Below, piece by piece: positions 42,395 through 50,415 of a DNA stretch of 64,000 nucleotides. The DNA comes from Tersicoccus solisilvae (lineage in GTDB: Bacteria > Actinomycetota > Actinomycetes > Actinomycetales > Micrococcaceae): contig NZ_BMJI01000003.1 of assembly GCF_014643255.1 (NCBI RefSeq), forward strand, positions 1 to 64,000, written 5' to 3'. The notes under the pieces are model-generated. The model searched no databases. It was not told the DNA's origin and was given only the letters and a program-made list of their open reading frames with translations. Each line of letters begins with the position of its first letter. Within the stretch, counting starts at the first letter, position 1. Both the position numbers and the translations under genes were made by a program.

Positions 42395-44169
42395 GCGGTC
42401 GACCCGGCGTCCGGCTCGGCCGCGTCGGCGTCCGACGCGGGAGCCGCGTTGTCGGTATCGACGTCGGCCTGCGGCGCCGCGTCCTCCGACGAGGCGCCGT
42501 CCGCCACGGTGCCGGCGTCCGGCTCGGCCGCGTCCGCCTCCGACACCGGTGCCGTGCCGTCCGTGTCGGCGTCGGCCTCGGTACCTGCACCCGGCTCGGC
42601 CGCGTCAACCTCCGACCCGGCGACAGCCACGGTGCCGGCATCCGGCTCGGCCGCGTCAGCCTCCGACGCGGGAGCCGCGTCGTCGGTATCAGCGTCGATC
42701 TGCGGCGCGGAGTCCTCCGACGAGGCGTCGTCCGCCTCGGTGCCGGCAGCCGGCTCGGCCGCGTCGGCGTCCGACGCGGGAGCCGTGTCGTCGGCGTCGG
42801 TGTCCGCGCCTGCGTCCGCTCGCTCGTCGTCCCGCCGGTCGCGGCCTCGTCGATCCTCCGGCTCGTCGTCGTCGCCGAGATCGATGATGTCCGGCTCGGC
42901 GAAGTCGCCGACGCCGAGGGCTTGTTCGGCCCGCTCCGACTGCAGGCGCCAGCGCTCGGACTCGCCGGTGCGGCCTGCGGCATCGAGCGCATCCGCGTAG
43001 GCCAGGAACAGCCGGGGGCTCCAGGAGAAGGCCCGGTTGATGTCCAGCTGGGGGATCTCGAGCGCGGTCAGGGACTCCTCGGACCGGCCGAGGTCGGCGT
43101 GGGCGCCGGAGACGACCATGGCCAGTTCCACTCGGGTCGGCGCGTCGAGGGTGGAGCCGTCGACGCTGGCGGCCAGCTCGATCGCCTTCTGTGGCCGGCC
43201 GAGTCCGCGTTCGCAATCGGCCATCAGGGCCAGATACTCGTTCGAGCCGCTGATCCGGCGGAAGGTACGGAACTCCCGTAGGGCCTCGGCGAAGTCGCCG
43301 GCCTCGTAGGCGGTGATCCCGACGGCCTCGCGCACGGCTCCGATCCGGCCACCACGGCGGCTCGCCGCGAGGGCGTGCTCGAATGCCAGCGCGGGGTCGA
43401 TGTCGAGGTACCGGCCGGCCATCACCAGGTGCTTGGCGACCCACTCGGCGTTCTTCGACTCGAGCGTGCGGAGCTGGGCCCGCACGGCCTTGTCGAGCTC
43501 GCTGCCCGTGACGTCGTCATCGATGTCGGGCGACTTGGCCCGGTCCGGCCGGTTGGACCGCCGGAGATCGTGATGCGTTGCCTGCTGCTCGCGCTCGACC
43601 CGCTCACGGTCGTCGCGACGCGGGCGGTCAGCGCGGTCACGGTCGTCCCGACGCGGCCGATCGCTCCGGTCACGGTCATCGCGACGGGGACGGTCCTCCC
43701 ACTGCCGACGGGGGCGATCACTACCGGCACGGTCATCCCGACGCGGGCGGTCGGCGCGGTCACGGTCATCGCGACGGGGACGGTCCTCCCACTGCCGACG
43801 CGGCCGATCACCACCAGCCTGATCATCCCGCCGCGGCCGATCGCTCCGATCGCGGTCATCCCGACGAGGCCGATCCTCCCACTGCCGACGCGGCCGATCA
43901 CCACCAGCCTGATCATCCCGCCGCGGCCGATCCTCCCACTGACGACGCGGACGATCCCCACCAGCCTGATCATCCCGACGCGGACGATCCTCCCACTGAC
44001 GACGCGGCCGGTCACCACCAGCCTGGTCGTCCCGACGAGGCCGATCGCGCCAGGGCCCACCCCGGCCGGCACCGCTGCCGCCGCGGGAGTCGCCCGGGCG
44101 CCCCGAGCGTCCCGGTCCGCCGGGTCCGCGCCGGGGACCGCGCCGCTCGTCGCCTGTGCCGTCAGCCAT
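42391..44169 (-). CDS. TPR-like protein with basic N-terminal and acidic C-terminal repeats
   Basis: A 592-residue protein in three parts. Residues 1-185 are Arg/Asp/Gly-rich with 19-residue (DDQAGGDRPRRQWEDRPRR) and 11-residue (DDRDRSDRPRR) units. Residues about 205-425 are helical and TPR-like (LVMAGRYLDIDPALAFEHAL, AVGITAYEAGDFAEALREFR). The last 160 residues are acidic Ala/Asp/Glu repeats such as EADAAEPDAGT. The ATG at 44169 was chosen where the family-like start MADGTGDERRGP occurs; the frame extends 100 codons further. The locus (TPR-HAD-tlyA) is conserved in Micrococcales but the function is unknown; the charged tails suggest RNA or protein scaffolding. Confidence 0.85.
   Translation of the reverse strand: MADGTGDERRGPRRGPGGPGRSGRPGDSRGGSGAGRGGPWRDRPRRDDQAGGDRPRRQWEDRPRRDDQAGGDRPRRQWEDRPRRDDQAGGDRPRRQWEDRPRRDDRDRSDRPRRDDQAGGDRPRRQWEDRPRRDDRDRADRPRRDDRAGSDRPRRQWEDRPRRDDRDRSDRPRRDDRDRADRPRRDDRERVEREQQATHHDLRRSNRPDRAKSPDIDDDVTGSELDKAVRAQLRTLESKNAEWVAKHLVMAGRYLDIDPALAFEHALAASRRGGRIGAVREAVGITAYEAGDFAEALREFRTFRRISGSNEYLALMADCERGLGRPQKAIELAASVDGSTLDAPTRVELAMVVSGAHADLGRSEESLTALEIPQLDINRAFSWSPRLFLAYADALDAAGRTGESERWRLQSERAEQALGVGDFAEPDIIDLGDDDEPEDRRGRDRRDDERADAGADTDADDTAPASDADAAEPAAGTEADDASSEDSAPQIDADTDDAAPASEADAAEPDAGTVAVAGSEVDAAEPGAGTEADADTDGTAPVSEADAAEPDAGTVADGASSEDAAPQADVDTDNAAPASDADAAEPDAGSTA
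42394..42873. repeat. Acidic coding repeats at the C-terminus of the TPR protein
   Basis: Imperfect repeats coding for DADAAEPDAGT and ADDASSEDSAPQ blocks cover the last 160 codons. The composition is nearly all Asp, Glu, Ala, Thr, Ser and Pro, so the tail is disordered. Confidence 0.8.
43615..44031. repeat. 57-bp and 33-bp coding repeats (basic Arg/Asp-rich)
   Basis: Five 57-bp units and four 33-bp units alternate in frame, all ending in the DRPRR codons. The 33-bp units look like 57-bp units that lack the central QWE part. They explain the long open shadow frames on the opposite strand here. Confidence 0.85.
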
Positions 44170-44285
44170 GTGTGTGCTCCATCCTTCGTGCTCGGCGCAC
44201 CGCGTGGGCGGACCGTTCTCCCCTATGCATGATGTGGCCGGCCGTGCTCCGGGCATGTCCCGAGCGCCGACATCGACACTCGAGT

Positions 44286-44774
44286 CTAGTCGAGGTCGGT
44301 CCGACCACCGAGGAACCGCACGTACCGCTCGAAGGCGTCGGACCACGTGTCCCGCGGGTGCGCATCCTCGACCCGCCACGTGACGGTCGTCGCCAGCGCA
44401 CCGTCGGAAGCCTCGTCGAGTTCGACCAGCACGGTGGAGGCCTCCAGGACGGGCGCGTCGGGCGACCACTCGAGTTCGACCCAGCGGTCCTGCTGCCAGC
44501 CGCGCGCCTGCGCCCAGAGCGCGGTCTCGTTCCGCGGACCGGTCTCCACGAGGGCGTCGCCCTCGAACTCGACGTAGGCCTCCTCACCCCAGGTACTCAC
44601 CTGACCCAGCGGCCACCACAGGTGGATGCTGTCGGTCAGCGCCCGGAAGGCGGCGTCCACCGGCGCCCCGATCGACGCCGTCAGGACGAGCGGGCCGTGC
44701 GGTTCCGACGCGACGTCCGGCTCGGCGGCCGGGGCGTGGGAGAACGGGGAGAAGACGCTCGGTTCCTCCGGCAT
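44286..44774 (-). CDS. SRPBCC (AHSA1/START-like) domain protein
   Basis: A 162-residue protein with a START/Bet v1-like fold: LVLTASIGAPVDAAFRALTD begins the domain, followed by YVEFEGDALVETGPRNET and a C-terminal helix DTWSDAFERYVRFLGG. These domains form a hydrophobic pocket and are often annotated activator of Hsp90 ATPase homologues, though bacterial members bind small lipophilic ligands. GGGAGC precedes the ATG; a much longer upstream open frame overlaps DUF2630 and is discarded. Confidence 0.8.
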   Translation of the reverse strand: MPEEPSVFSPFSHAPAAEPDVASEPHGPLVLTASIGAPVDAAFRALTDSIHLWWPLGQVSTWGEEAYVEFEGDALVETGPRNETALWAQARGWQQDRWVELEWSPDAPVLEASTVLVELDEASDGALATTVTWRVEDAHPRDTWSDAFERYVRFLGGRTDLD

Positions 44775-44830
44775 GCGACCAGCTCCCGTCGGCACTCGTC
44801 GATCGGCCTGACCGGTGTCGGTCGGCGTGG

Positions 44831-45076
44831 TCAGTTCCGGTAGTTCTCCACCTCGGCGGCCGGGCGAACCTGGGCCTCGTCCGGGTTGTCCCCGAACTCG
44901 GCCTTGCTGCGCCGCTGCCGGAGCAGGTCCCAGCACTGGTCCAGCTCGGCCTCGACGGACCGCAGGCGCTGCCGGTTCTCGTCCGACTTGTCGGGGTTGT
45001 TCCGGAGTTCGTGCTCCTCCGCGATCAGGTCGTTGATGGAGGAATTGATCGACGCGTTGCTGCTCTGCTCGGCCAT
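44831..45076 (-). CDS. DUF2630 family protein
   Basis: An 81-residue protein with the DUF2630 pattern: NDLIAEEHELRNN, then LRSVEAELDQCWDLLRQRRS and the end FGDNPDEAQVRP. It is predicted to be mostly one helical hairpin; function unknown. Typical of actinobacteria. TAGATT lies 6 nt before the ATG without Shine-Dalgarno, so the message is probably leaderless. It is divergent from mycoredoxin. Confidence 0.9.
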   Translation of the reverse strand: MAEQSSNASINSSINDLIAEEHELRNNPDKSDENRQRLRSVEAELDQCWDLLRQRRSKAEFGDNPDEAQVRPAAEVENYRN

Positions 45077-45192
45077 GCTGCGAATCTAGCACCGGCCACC
45101 GACAGCCGCCGTCGGACGCCGTCCGGCGAGGGAATGCCGGCCCCCGCCACGCCGTTGTGCCGGTGGTACCCGTTCACAGGAGAGGAAATCCG

Positions 45193-45471
45193 ATGGCCCA
45201 GACTGCCGACATCACCGAGTACACCCCCGCCGCCGGCTCGATCACCATGTTCTCGACGTCGTGGTGCGGCTACTGCCGCCGTCTGAAGTCCCAGCTGAGC
45301 GCCGACGGGATCGGCTTCACGGAGGTCAACATCGAGGAGACCCCCGGCACGGCCGACCTCGTCGAGGCGATCAACAACGGCAACCAGACCGTCCCGACCG
45401 TCATCTTCCCCGACGGGACCAACGCGACGAACCCCTCCGCCAAGGAGGTCAAGGCCCGTCTCGGCCTCTGA
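45193..45471 (+). CDS. mrx1: Mycoredoxin (glutaredoxin-like, mycothiol-dependent)
   Basis: A 92-residue thioredoxin-fold protein with the redox motif WCGYCRRLK and the cis-Pro segment TVPTVIFPDGT. Mycoredoxins reduce mixed disulfides between proteins and mycothiol, the low-molecular-weight thiol of actinobacteria. An AGGAGAGG Shine-Dalgarno precedes the ATG. It converges with alanine dehydrogenase. Agrees with the mycothiol-dependent dehydrogenase further right. Confidence 0.92.
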   Translation: MAQTADITEYTPAAGSITMFSTSWCGYCRRLKSQLSADGIGFTEVNIEETPGTADLVEAINNGNQTVPTVIFPDGTNATNPSAKEVKARLGL

Positions 45472-45533
45472 CCGACGTGGTGACCCGTGATCGGCCGTCG
45501 TGTTCCGAGCCACCAGCGCCCGTACCCGCGTAA

Positions 45534-46637
45534 TCAGACGCACTCCGCCAGCTCCAGGCCGTGCGCTCCGGCGACGCCGGCGTGCGTGACTGCACCGTCA
45601 TGCACGTTCAGACCACGGGCCAGAGAGCGATCCGAACGCAGAGCGCGCTGCCAGCCCTGATCGGCGATGTGGACCGCATGCGGCAACGTCGCGTTGGTGA
45701 GGGCGTAGGTCGACGTATGGGGCACGGCACCGGGCATGTTGGCCACGGCGTAGAGGACCGAACCGTGGACGGGATAGGTCGGTGCGGCGTGGGTCGTGGG
45801 GCGCGAGTCCTCGAAGCAGCCGCCCTGGTCGATGGCGATGTCGACCAGCACCGATCCGGCCTTCATCCTGGAGACCAGTGCATTACTAACCAACGTGGGG
45901 GCCTTCGCCCCGGGAACGAGCACCGCGCCGACCACGAGGTCCGCCTCGAGGACAGCACCTTCCAATGTGTATGCGTTGGAGGCCAGCGTCTGGACCCCGC
46001 CGCCGAACTCACGTGAGGCGGTCCGTAACGCATCGACGTTCTTGTCGAGCAGGGTCACCCGCGCACCCATCCCCACCGCGACACGAACTGCGTTCATGCC
46101 CGAGACGCCGGCGCCGATGACGACGACATGTGCCGGGGCGACCCCTGGCACTCCCCCGAGGAGTGCGCCGCGCCCGCCGGCGGCCTTGAGGAGGGTAGCT
46201 GCGCCGACCTGGGTGGCCAACCGGCCGGCGACCTCCGACATGGGCGCCAGCAACGGCAGCGCGCCGCCGTCCCTCTGGACGGTCTCGTAGGCGATTGCCG
46301 TGACCCTGCGCCCGAGTAGTTCCTGGGTCAGCGGTCTGTCGGCGGCCAGATGCAGGTAGGTGAACAACACCTGACCGGGCCGCATCCGGTCGTACTCCTG
46401 GCGCACTGGCTCCTTGACCTTGAGGACCAGCTCACCGGCGGCCCACGTCGTGTCGGCGTCGGGCTCGATCGTCGCACCGGCCGCGACGTACTCAGCGTCC
46501 GCGATCGAAGAGCCGACACCGGCACCGGTCTGCACGTGCACCGTGTGGCCGTGACGGCCGAACTCGTGCACACCGGCCGGAGTGATAGCGACCCGGTACT
46601 CGTGGTTCTTGACTTCCTTCGGGACAGCGATCCGCAT
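45534..46637 (-). CDS. ald: Alanine dehydrogenase
   Basis: A 367-residue enzyme (family about 371) that interconverts L-alanine with pyruvate and ammonia using NAD. Substrate residues R15 (NHEYRVAITP), K75 (VLKVKEPVR) and H96 (FTYLHLAAD) align with the mycobacterial enzyme; the NAD fold is VVVIGAGVSGMNAV and the active-site region DIAIDQGGCFEDSRPTTH. AAAGGGGG precedes the ATG. It is the last gene of the abgT-like/opine-dehydrogenase/ald operon (56-nt gap), implying that the operon releases alanine. Confidence 0.96.
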   Translation of the reverse strand: MRIAVPKEVKNHEYRVAITPAGVHEFGRHGHTVHVQTGAGVGSSIADAEYVAAGATIEPDADTTWAAGELVLKVKEPVRQEYDRMRPGQVLFTYLHLAADRPLTQELLGRRVTAIAYETVQRDGGALPLLAPMSEVAGRLATQVGAATLLKAAGGRGALLGGVPGVAPAHVVVIGAGVSGMNAVRVAVGMGARVTLLDKNVDALRTASREFGGGVQTLASNAYTLEGAVLEADLVVGAVLVPGAKAPTLVSNALVSRMKAGSVLVDIAIDQGGCFEDSRPTTHAAPTYPVHGSVLYAVANMPGAVPHTSTYALTNATLPHAVHIADQGWQRALRSDRSLARGLNVHDGAVTHAGVAGAHGLELAECV

Positions 46638-46693
46638 CGCAGGCCCCCTTTCTGTGCGTGGCGCGACTCTTTGCGTACTCGTGAACGGAACGA

Positions 46694-47788
46694 TCAGCTG
46701 CGGCTTTGCGGGAACTCCCCGGTGACGAATGCCGCCTTGATGGCGTGGGCGTCACCACCGACGAGCCCCAGCGTTGTCGCCGTGCGTCCGTCGAGCGCCC
46801 AGTCACGGCCGCAGAGGACCGCGCTGATGCGGACGAACGCGTCCGTCAGGGGCATGCTCACACCGATCTCCGACGCGATCGAGCTCCAGGTGAGAAGTCC
46901 GAAGGGGACGTCCTCGGTGAAATAGCGGTGCTGGATCGAGTCCGGCTCGGGGAAGCCCTGGCGACCGTAGCCGGCGACGATCCGGTCGACGAAGCCGCCC
47001 TCGCTGACGCCGTACGACGTCTCGAGGAAGTCCCAGAAGCTCGGCACCGTCACTCCCAGTGCCTGTCCGAGCCCGATGCGCTCCTCGTCGAGTTCGTTGA
47101 TCAGTTCGCCGATCCGCGGGCTGACGAGGGTGTGCTGCGGAAGGCGAGCAGCTTCCTCGACCGTCTTGAAGTTCAGGATCGCCGGAGGCACGTGGTACAC
47201 GGGGTTCACGTTCGTGAGCCCGACCGTGAGCGTGTCCCCACCGTCGAGGTACCGGTTGCCGAAGTAGGGCTCCAAGCGTGCGAGCACGTCGCGAGTCTTC
47301 GCGTTCGGAATAGCGGAGATCGGTACCGCGTTCTTGATCGCCCCGACGTACACCTCGGCGGGCCCGCGCAGCCGACAGGTGTACAGGCTGGTCGCGGTCT
47401 CGGCAATGAGCGCCGGGGCATGCCCGGCCACTTCTGACTTCCTTCTGAGTTCGACAGCGCTGCCGAGCACCCCGGGCTGGAAGACGACGAGCTGATCGGG
47501 TGTCACCACAGTGGCGAGAGCCTCGGACAGGAACGGGTGTGCGAAGGCAGGCGCGGCCACGACCACCAGGTCTGCGCCGTCGGTGGCGACCCTGACATCG
47601 GTCGTCAGCAGGTGCGGGACGGCAGTACCTTCCACCTCGCCGGTGAGCGTGATGCCACCGTTCTGTTCGATCGCGGCATAGTCACGCTCCCAGCGCGAGA
47701 AGATGCGGATCTCGTGTCCCTCCAACGCCATGTGGCCTCCGATCGCCTGGCCGACGTTGCCTGCTCCGATTACTGCGATGCTCCCCAC
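46694..47788 (-). CDS. Opine dehydrogenase (octopine/nopaline dehydrogenase family)
   Basis: A 364-residue NAD(P) enzyme. The Rossmann start is SIAVIGAGNVGQAIGGHMAL; the alpha-helical C-terminal domain has the family's TNVNPVYHVPPAIL with His199, the catalytic-type His of opine dehydrogenases. These enzymes make or split N-(carboxyalkyl) amino acids from an amino acid and a 2-oxo acid. Being between an AbgT-type transporter and alanine dehydrogenase, a catabolic direction yielding alanine and/or pyruvate is likely; the substrate side chain is not readable. AAAGGAG precedes the GTG start. A ketopantoate-reductase-like enzyme is a less likely alternative. Confidence 0.85.
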   Translation of the reverse strand: MGSIAVIGAGNVGQAIGGHMALEGHEIRIFSRWERDYAAIEQNGGITLTGEVEGTAVPHLLTTDVRVATDGADLVVVAAPAFAHPFLSEALATVVTPDQLVVFQPGVLGSAVELRRKSEVAGHAPALIAETATSLYTCRLRGPAEVYVGAIKNAVPISAIPNAKTRDVLARLEPYFGNRYLDGGDTLTVGLTNVNPVYHVPPAILNFKTVEEAARLPQHTLVSPRIGELINELDEERIGLGQALGVTVPSFWDFLETSYGVSEGGFVDRIVAGYGRQGFPEPDSIQHRYFTEDVPFGLLTWSSIASEIGVSMPLTDAFVRISAVLCGRDWALDGRTATTLGLVGGDAHAIKAAFVTGEFPQSRS

Positions 47789-47846
47789 GGAAGCTCCTTT
47801 CGATGATGCGGAACGACGAGGCGCCGCCCCTCGGTGAACTGTGCGG

Positions 47847-49439
47847 TCAGCGGATCGGGACGCCGGGGCCGAGGGGGATTCCCAGGGCGTACCAGAGCAC
47901 GAACAAGGCGACCCAGACGACAAGGACGACCACGGCGATCGGAATCGTGAAGGACAACTGCGTGCCGATGCCTGCTCCCTTCCGGAACTGCTGGACAAAG
48001 CCCAGCGCAAGGACGAAGTACCCGTTGAGCGGAGTGATGCAGTTCGTGACCGAGTCCCCGATCATGAACGCGACCATGGCGGCCTCCGGCCTCATCCCGA
48101 CGTACATGACCAGCGGCACGATGACGGGGGCGAGGATCGACCACATCGCTGATCCGCTGGTGATCAGCATGTTGAGGATGCAGATGGCGAAGACAATGAC
48201 CAGGAGCACAATCAGGTGCGGCGCATGGAGATTGCGGAGCAGGTCGGCGCCGTTGACGCTGACCACGGAGCCGATGTTCGTCCAGGTGAAGTACGCCAGG
48301 AACTGCGCCACGACGAAGAACAGGACGAGGACGGGAGCCAGCGAACGCACGCCCTCTGCCATGGCCGGCGGGACGTCGCCCAGCCGGGGAATTGTTCCCG
48401 TGATCCGGCCGTAGGTGATGCCCAGAAGCGCGAAGATCACCGCGATGAAGATGGCGATGTACTTGACGACGTACGAGTCGAGCAGTCCTCCGTTCTCACC
48501 GAGAAAGGGCGATCCAGGTAGCAGCATGAGGACGACCACGACGACGGAGACCGCAAAGACCAAGGCGGAAAGGGTCAGCGCTCGTGACTCGGTTCGCGAG
48601 AGAGTGATGGAACGCACCGACGCCACCGTCGTCGCGGTCTCCGTGTTGAAGAGTCGGTCAGAGACCTTGAAGTCCGCTTCCAGCCGCGACGCGGAGAACT
48701 CCGGGCGGCGTGCGAGGACAAGGTCGACGAAGACGGCGATGGCGGCGGCGAGGATGACGGATGAGACGGCGGTGAAGAAGTACGTCGCGACCGGGGTGAT
48801 GGCGTAGTCCGGGTCGACGAGTTGAGCCGCCGCCGTCGAAAGGGACGACCGGATGGCGTCCTGCGGCGTTACCAATGGACTCGCGTTGAAACCGACGGCC
48901 GTGGACGCGTACGCCACCATGAGCCCGAGGACGGGGCTGCGGCCCGCCGCTCGAAACGCCAGGGCACCGAGCGGGATCATCACCAGATAGGCCGAATCGC
49001 TCATGATGTGCGCGATCATCGAGCTGAACGCGATGGCGAACGTGAGCAGGCGGACGGGGAGGCGGCCGACCGTGATGCGCAGGATCGCGGTAAGCAGGCC
49101 GCTGCGTTCGGCAACACTGACGCCTAGCAGCACGACGACGACCATCGCCAGAGGCGGGAACGTCGCATAGTTCGTCAGCGCGCTCTGGATTGCGAACCGC
49201 GCGCCCTCGACGGAGAACAGGTTGTTCACCGCGACCGTCTTGCCCGACGAGGGAATGGTCACCGTCACCCCTGCCACGGCGAGGACGGCGCTCACCGCTC
49301 CCAGGGCAACGATCAGGAGGACGAACAGCCAGAAGGGGTGCGGAAGCTTGTTGCCGGCACTCTCGATCGCGCTGAGCGCTCGGTAGAAACGGTTGAGCGG
49401 AGCTTCTTGGCTCACGCCGTGTGAAGTCGTCATCGTCAT
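47847..49439 (-). CDS. AbgT-family transporter
   Basis: A 530-residue membrane protein of the AbgT family (E. coli AbgT imports p-aminobenzoyl-glutamate). The N-terminus GNKLPHPFWLFVLLIVALGA is typical; also YLVMIPLGALAFRAAGRSP, VGFNASPLVTPQDAI in the first re-entrant part and VAFMIGDSVTNCITPLNGYF in the second. Some relatives export sulfonamides. Here the operon suggests uptake of an N-substituted amino acid (opine). A weak AAGG precedes the first of two in-frame ATGs. It is the first gene of the operon, divergent from a GntR regulator. Confidence 0.9.
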   Translation of the reverse strand: MTMTTSHGVSQEAPLNRFYRALSAIESAGNKLPHPFWLFVLLIVALGAVSAVLAVAGVTVTIPSSGKTVAVNNLFSVEGARFAIQSALTNYATFPPLAMVVVVLLGVSVAERSGLLTAILRITVGRLPVRLLTFAIAFSSMIAHIMSDSAYLVMIPLGALAFRAAGRSPVLGLMVAYASTAVGFNASPLVTPQDAIRSSLSTAAAQLVDPDYAITPVATYFFTAVSSVILAAAIAVFVDLVLARRPEFSASRLEADFKVSDRLFNTETATTVASVRSITLSRTESRALTLSALVFAVSVVVVVLMLLPGSPFLGENGGLLDSYVVKYIAIFIAVIFALLGITYGRITGTIPRLGDVPPAMAEGVRSLAPVLVLFFVVAQFLAYFTWTNIGSVVSVNGADLLRNLHAPHLIVLLVIVFAICILNMLITSGSAMWSILAPVIVPLVMYVGMRPEAAMVAFMIGDSVTNCITPLNGYFVLALGFVQQFRKGAGIGTQLSFTIPIAVVVLVVWVALFVLWYALGIPLGPGVPIR

Positions 49440-49502
49440 CGCCTTGTCTCTCGCACCACGCCGTCGGAACAGGCGCCATATCGGGCACGGTGCCATCCCG
49501 TT

Positions 49503-49521
49503 GAAATTACTGTGAAATTTC
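49503..49521. promoter_or_regulatory. Candidate operator of the opine/GntR locus
   Basis: The 19-bp imperfect palindrome GAAATTACTGTGAAATTTC lies between the divergent abgT-like and gntR genes, in an AT-rich island. It is the best dyad in the interval and is a likely site for the adjacent GntR regulator. Confidence 0.55.
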
Positions 49522-49562
49522 TCTCAGATGCTAGGGTGCTTTCGACACGAGAGTCAAGAGCG

Positions 49563-50249
49563 ATGCGGAACGAACGGAGACAGGGCGTGGGGCGTGAGCC
49601 GTCATTGGTGGACCAGGCCTACCAAGCGCTCAAACGAGATATCCTGCAGTGCCGTCTGAAGCCAGGCGAGGTCATCATCGACGCTCGACTCGCCGAGATG
49701 TACGGCATGAGCAAGACGCCGATTCGACAGGCCATCAACGTCCTCGACCGGGAGGGCCTGGTGGTGGTGGTGCCACGCCGCGGTACGTTCGTGAAGATCG
49801 TCGACTTCACCGAGGTGCAGGACGTCTATCGACTGCGGGCGCTCCTCGAGCCCGAGGCTGCCGTCCTCGCCTCACGTCGCGCGACCGCCGAGGAGCTCGA
49901 CGAGCTCGACGAGCTGAGCGAGGCGACGGTGAGCGTCGAAGCCGACAGCACGTCCCGCAACGAAGCGAATCGCATCCTTCACGTACGCATCGCCGAGGTG
50001 GCGCGCGTACCCATCCTGGTGCGAACGGTGACGGCGCTCAACGAGGAGATCGAGCGTTTCCTCAACCTGCGGAAGGAACTCGGTAAGCCCTACACCGCGG
50101 TCAATCACGGACGCATCGTCGATGCCATCCGCGGTGGTGACGAGGCGGAGATCAGGACGGTCGTGTCCGCAGGAATCGAGAGAGCCCGGGTACACATGCT
50201 TGAGGCAATGCTGGAGGGCAGCACCAGCTCCGCCGGTAGAGCGTCCTGA
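49563..50249 (+). CDS. GntR-family (FCD) regulator of the opine operon
   Basis: A 228-residue regulator. Winged helix: [20 protein letters not shown] and [23 protein letters not shown] domain with [18 protein letters not shown] and [14 protein letters not shown]. Divergent from the AbgT-like transporter and almost certainly its regulator. Start uncertain: ATG 49563 is used; GTG 49587 has a better GGAGACAGG upstream; the GTG at 49512 would lie inside the putative operator and is rejected. Confidence 0.88.
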   Translation: MRNERRQGVGREPSLVDQAYQALKRDILQCRLKPGEVIIDARLAEMYGMSKTPIRQAINVLDREGLVVVVPRRGTFVKIVDFTEVQDVYRLRALLEPEAAVLASRRATAEELDELDELSEATVSVEADSTSRNEANRILHVRIAEVARVPILVRTVTALNEEIERFLNLRKELGKPYTAVNHGRIVDAIRGGDEAEIRTVVSAGIERARVHMLEAMLEGSTSSAGRAS

Positions 50250-50415
50250 CCTCCTTGCACCGAAGGCTTCGTGCGCGACAGCGGACGGACGCCTCGGGGC
50301 ATGGATCAGTCGGAGCGGCCGGCGTCATCTCGCCACCCGGCGCTTGATCTTTTCTAGGATGGCGGCGGACGGAAATCCATTCCATCGCAGTCGACCGATG
50401 AGGGAGAGAGAGAGC

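Noticed and set aside
36300-44000. Short GC-rich repeats as a possible CRISPR array
   Set aside because: The repeats are in-frame coding units without regular unique spacers, and no cas gene is present.
43578-44843. Plus-strand frames with regular His/Asp/Arg repeats
   Set aside because: They are the complement of the in-frame repeats of the TPR protein, not separate genes.
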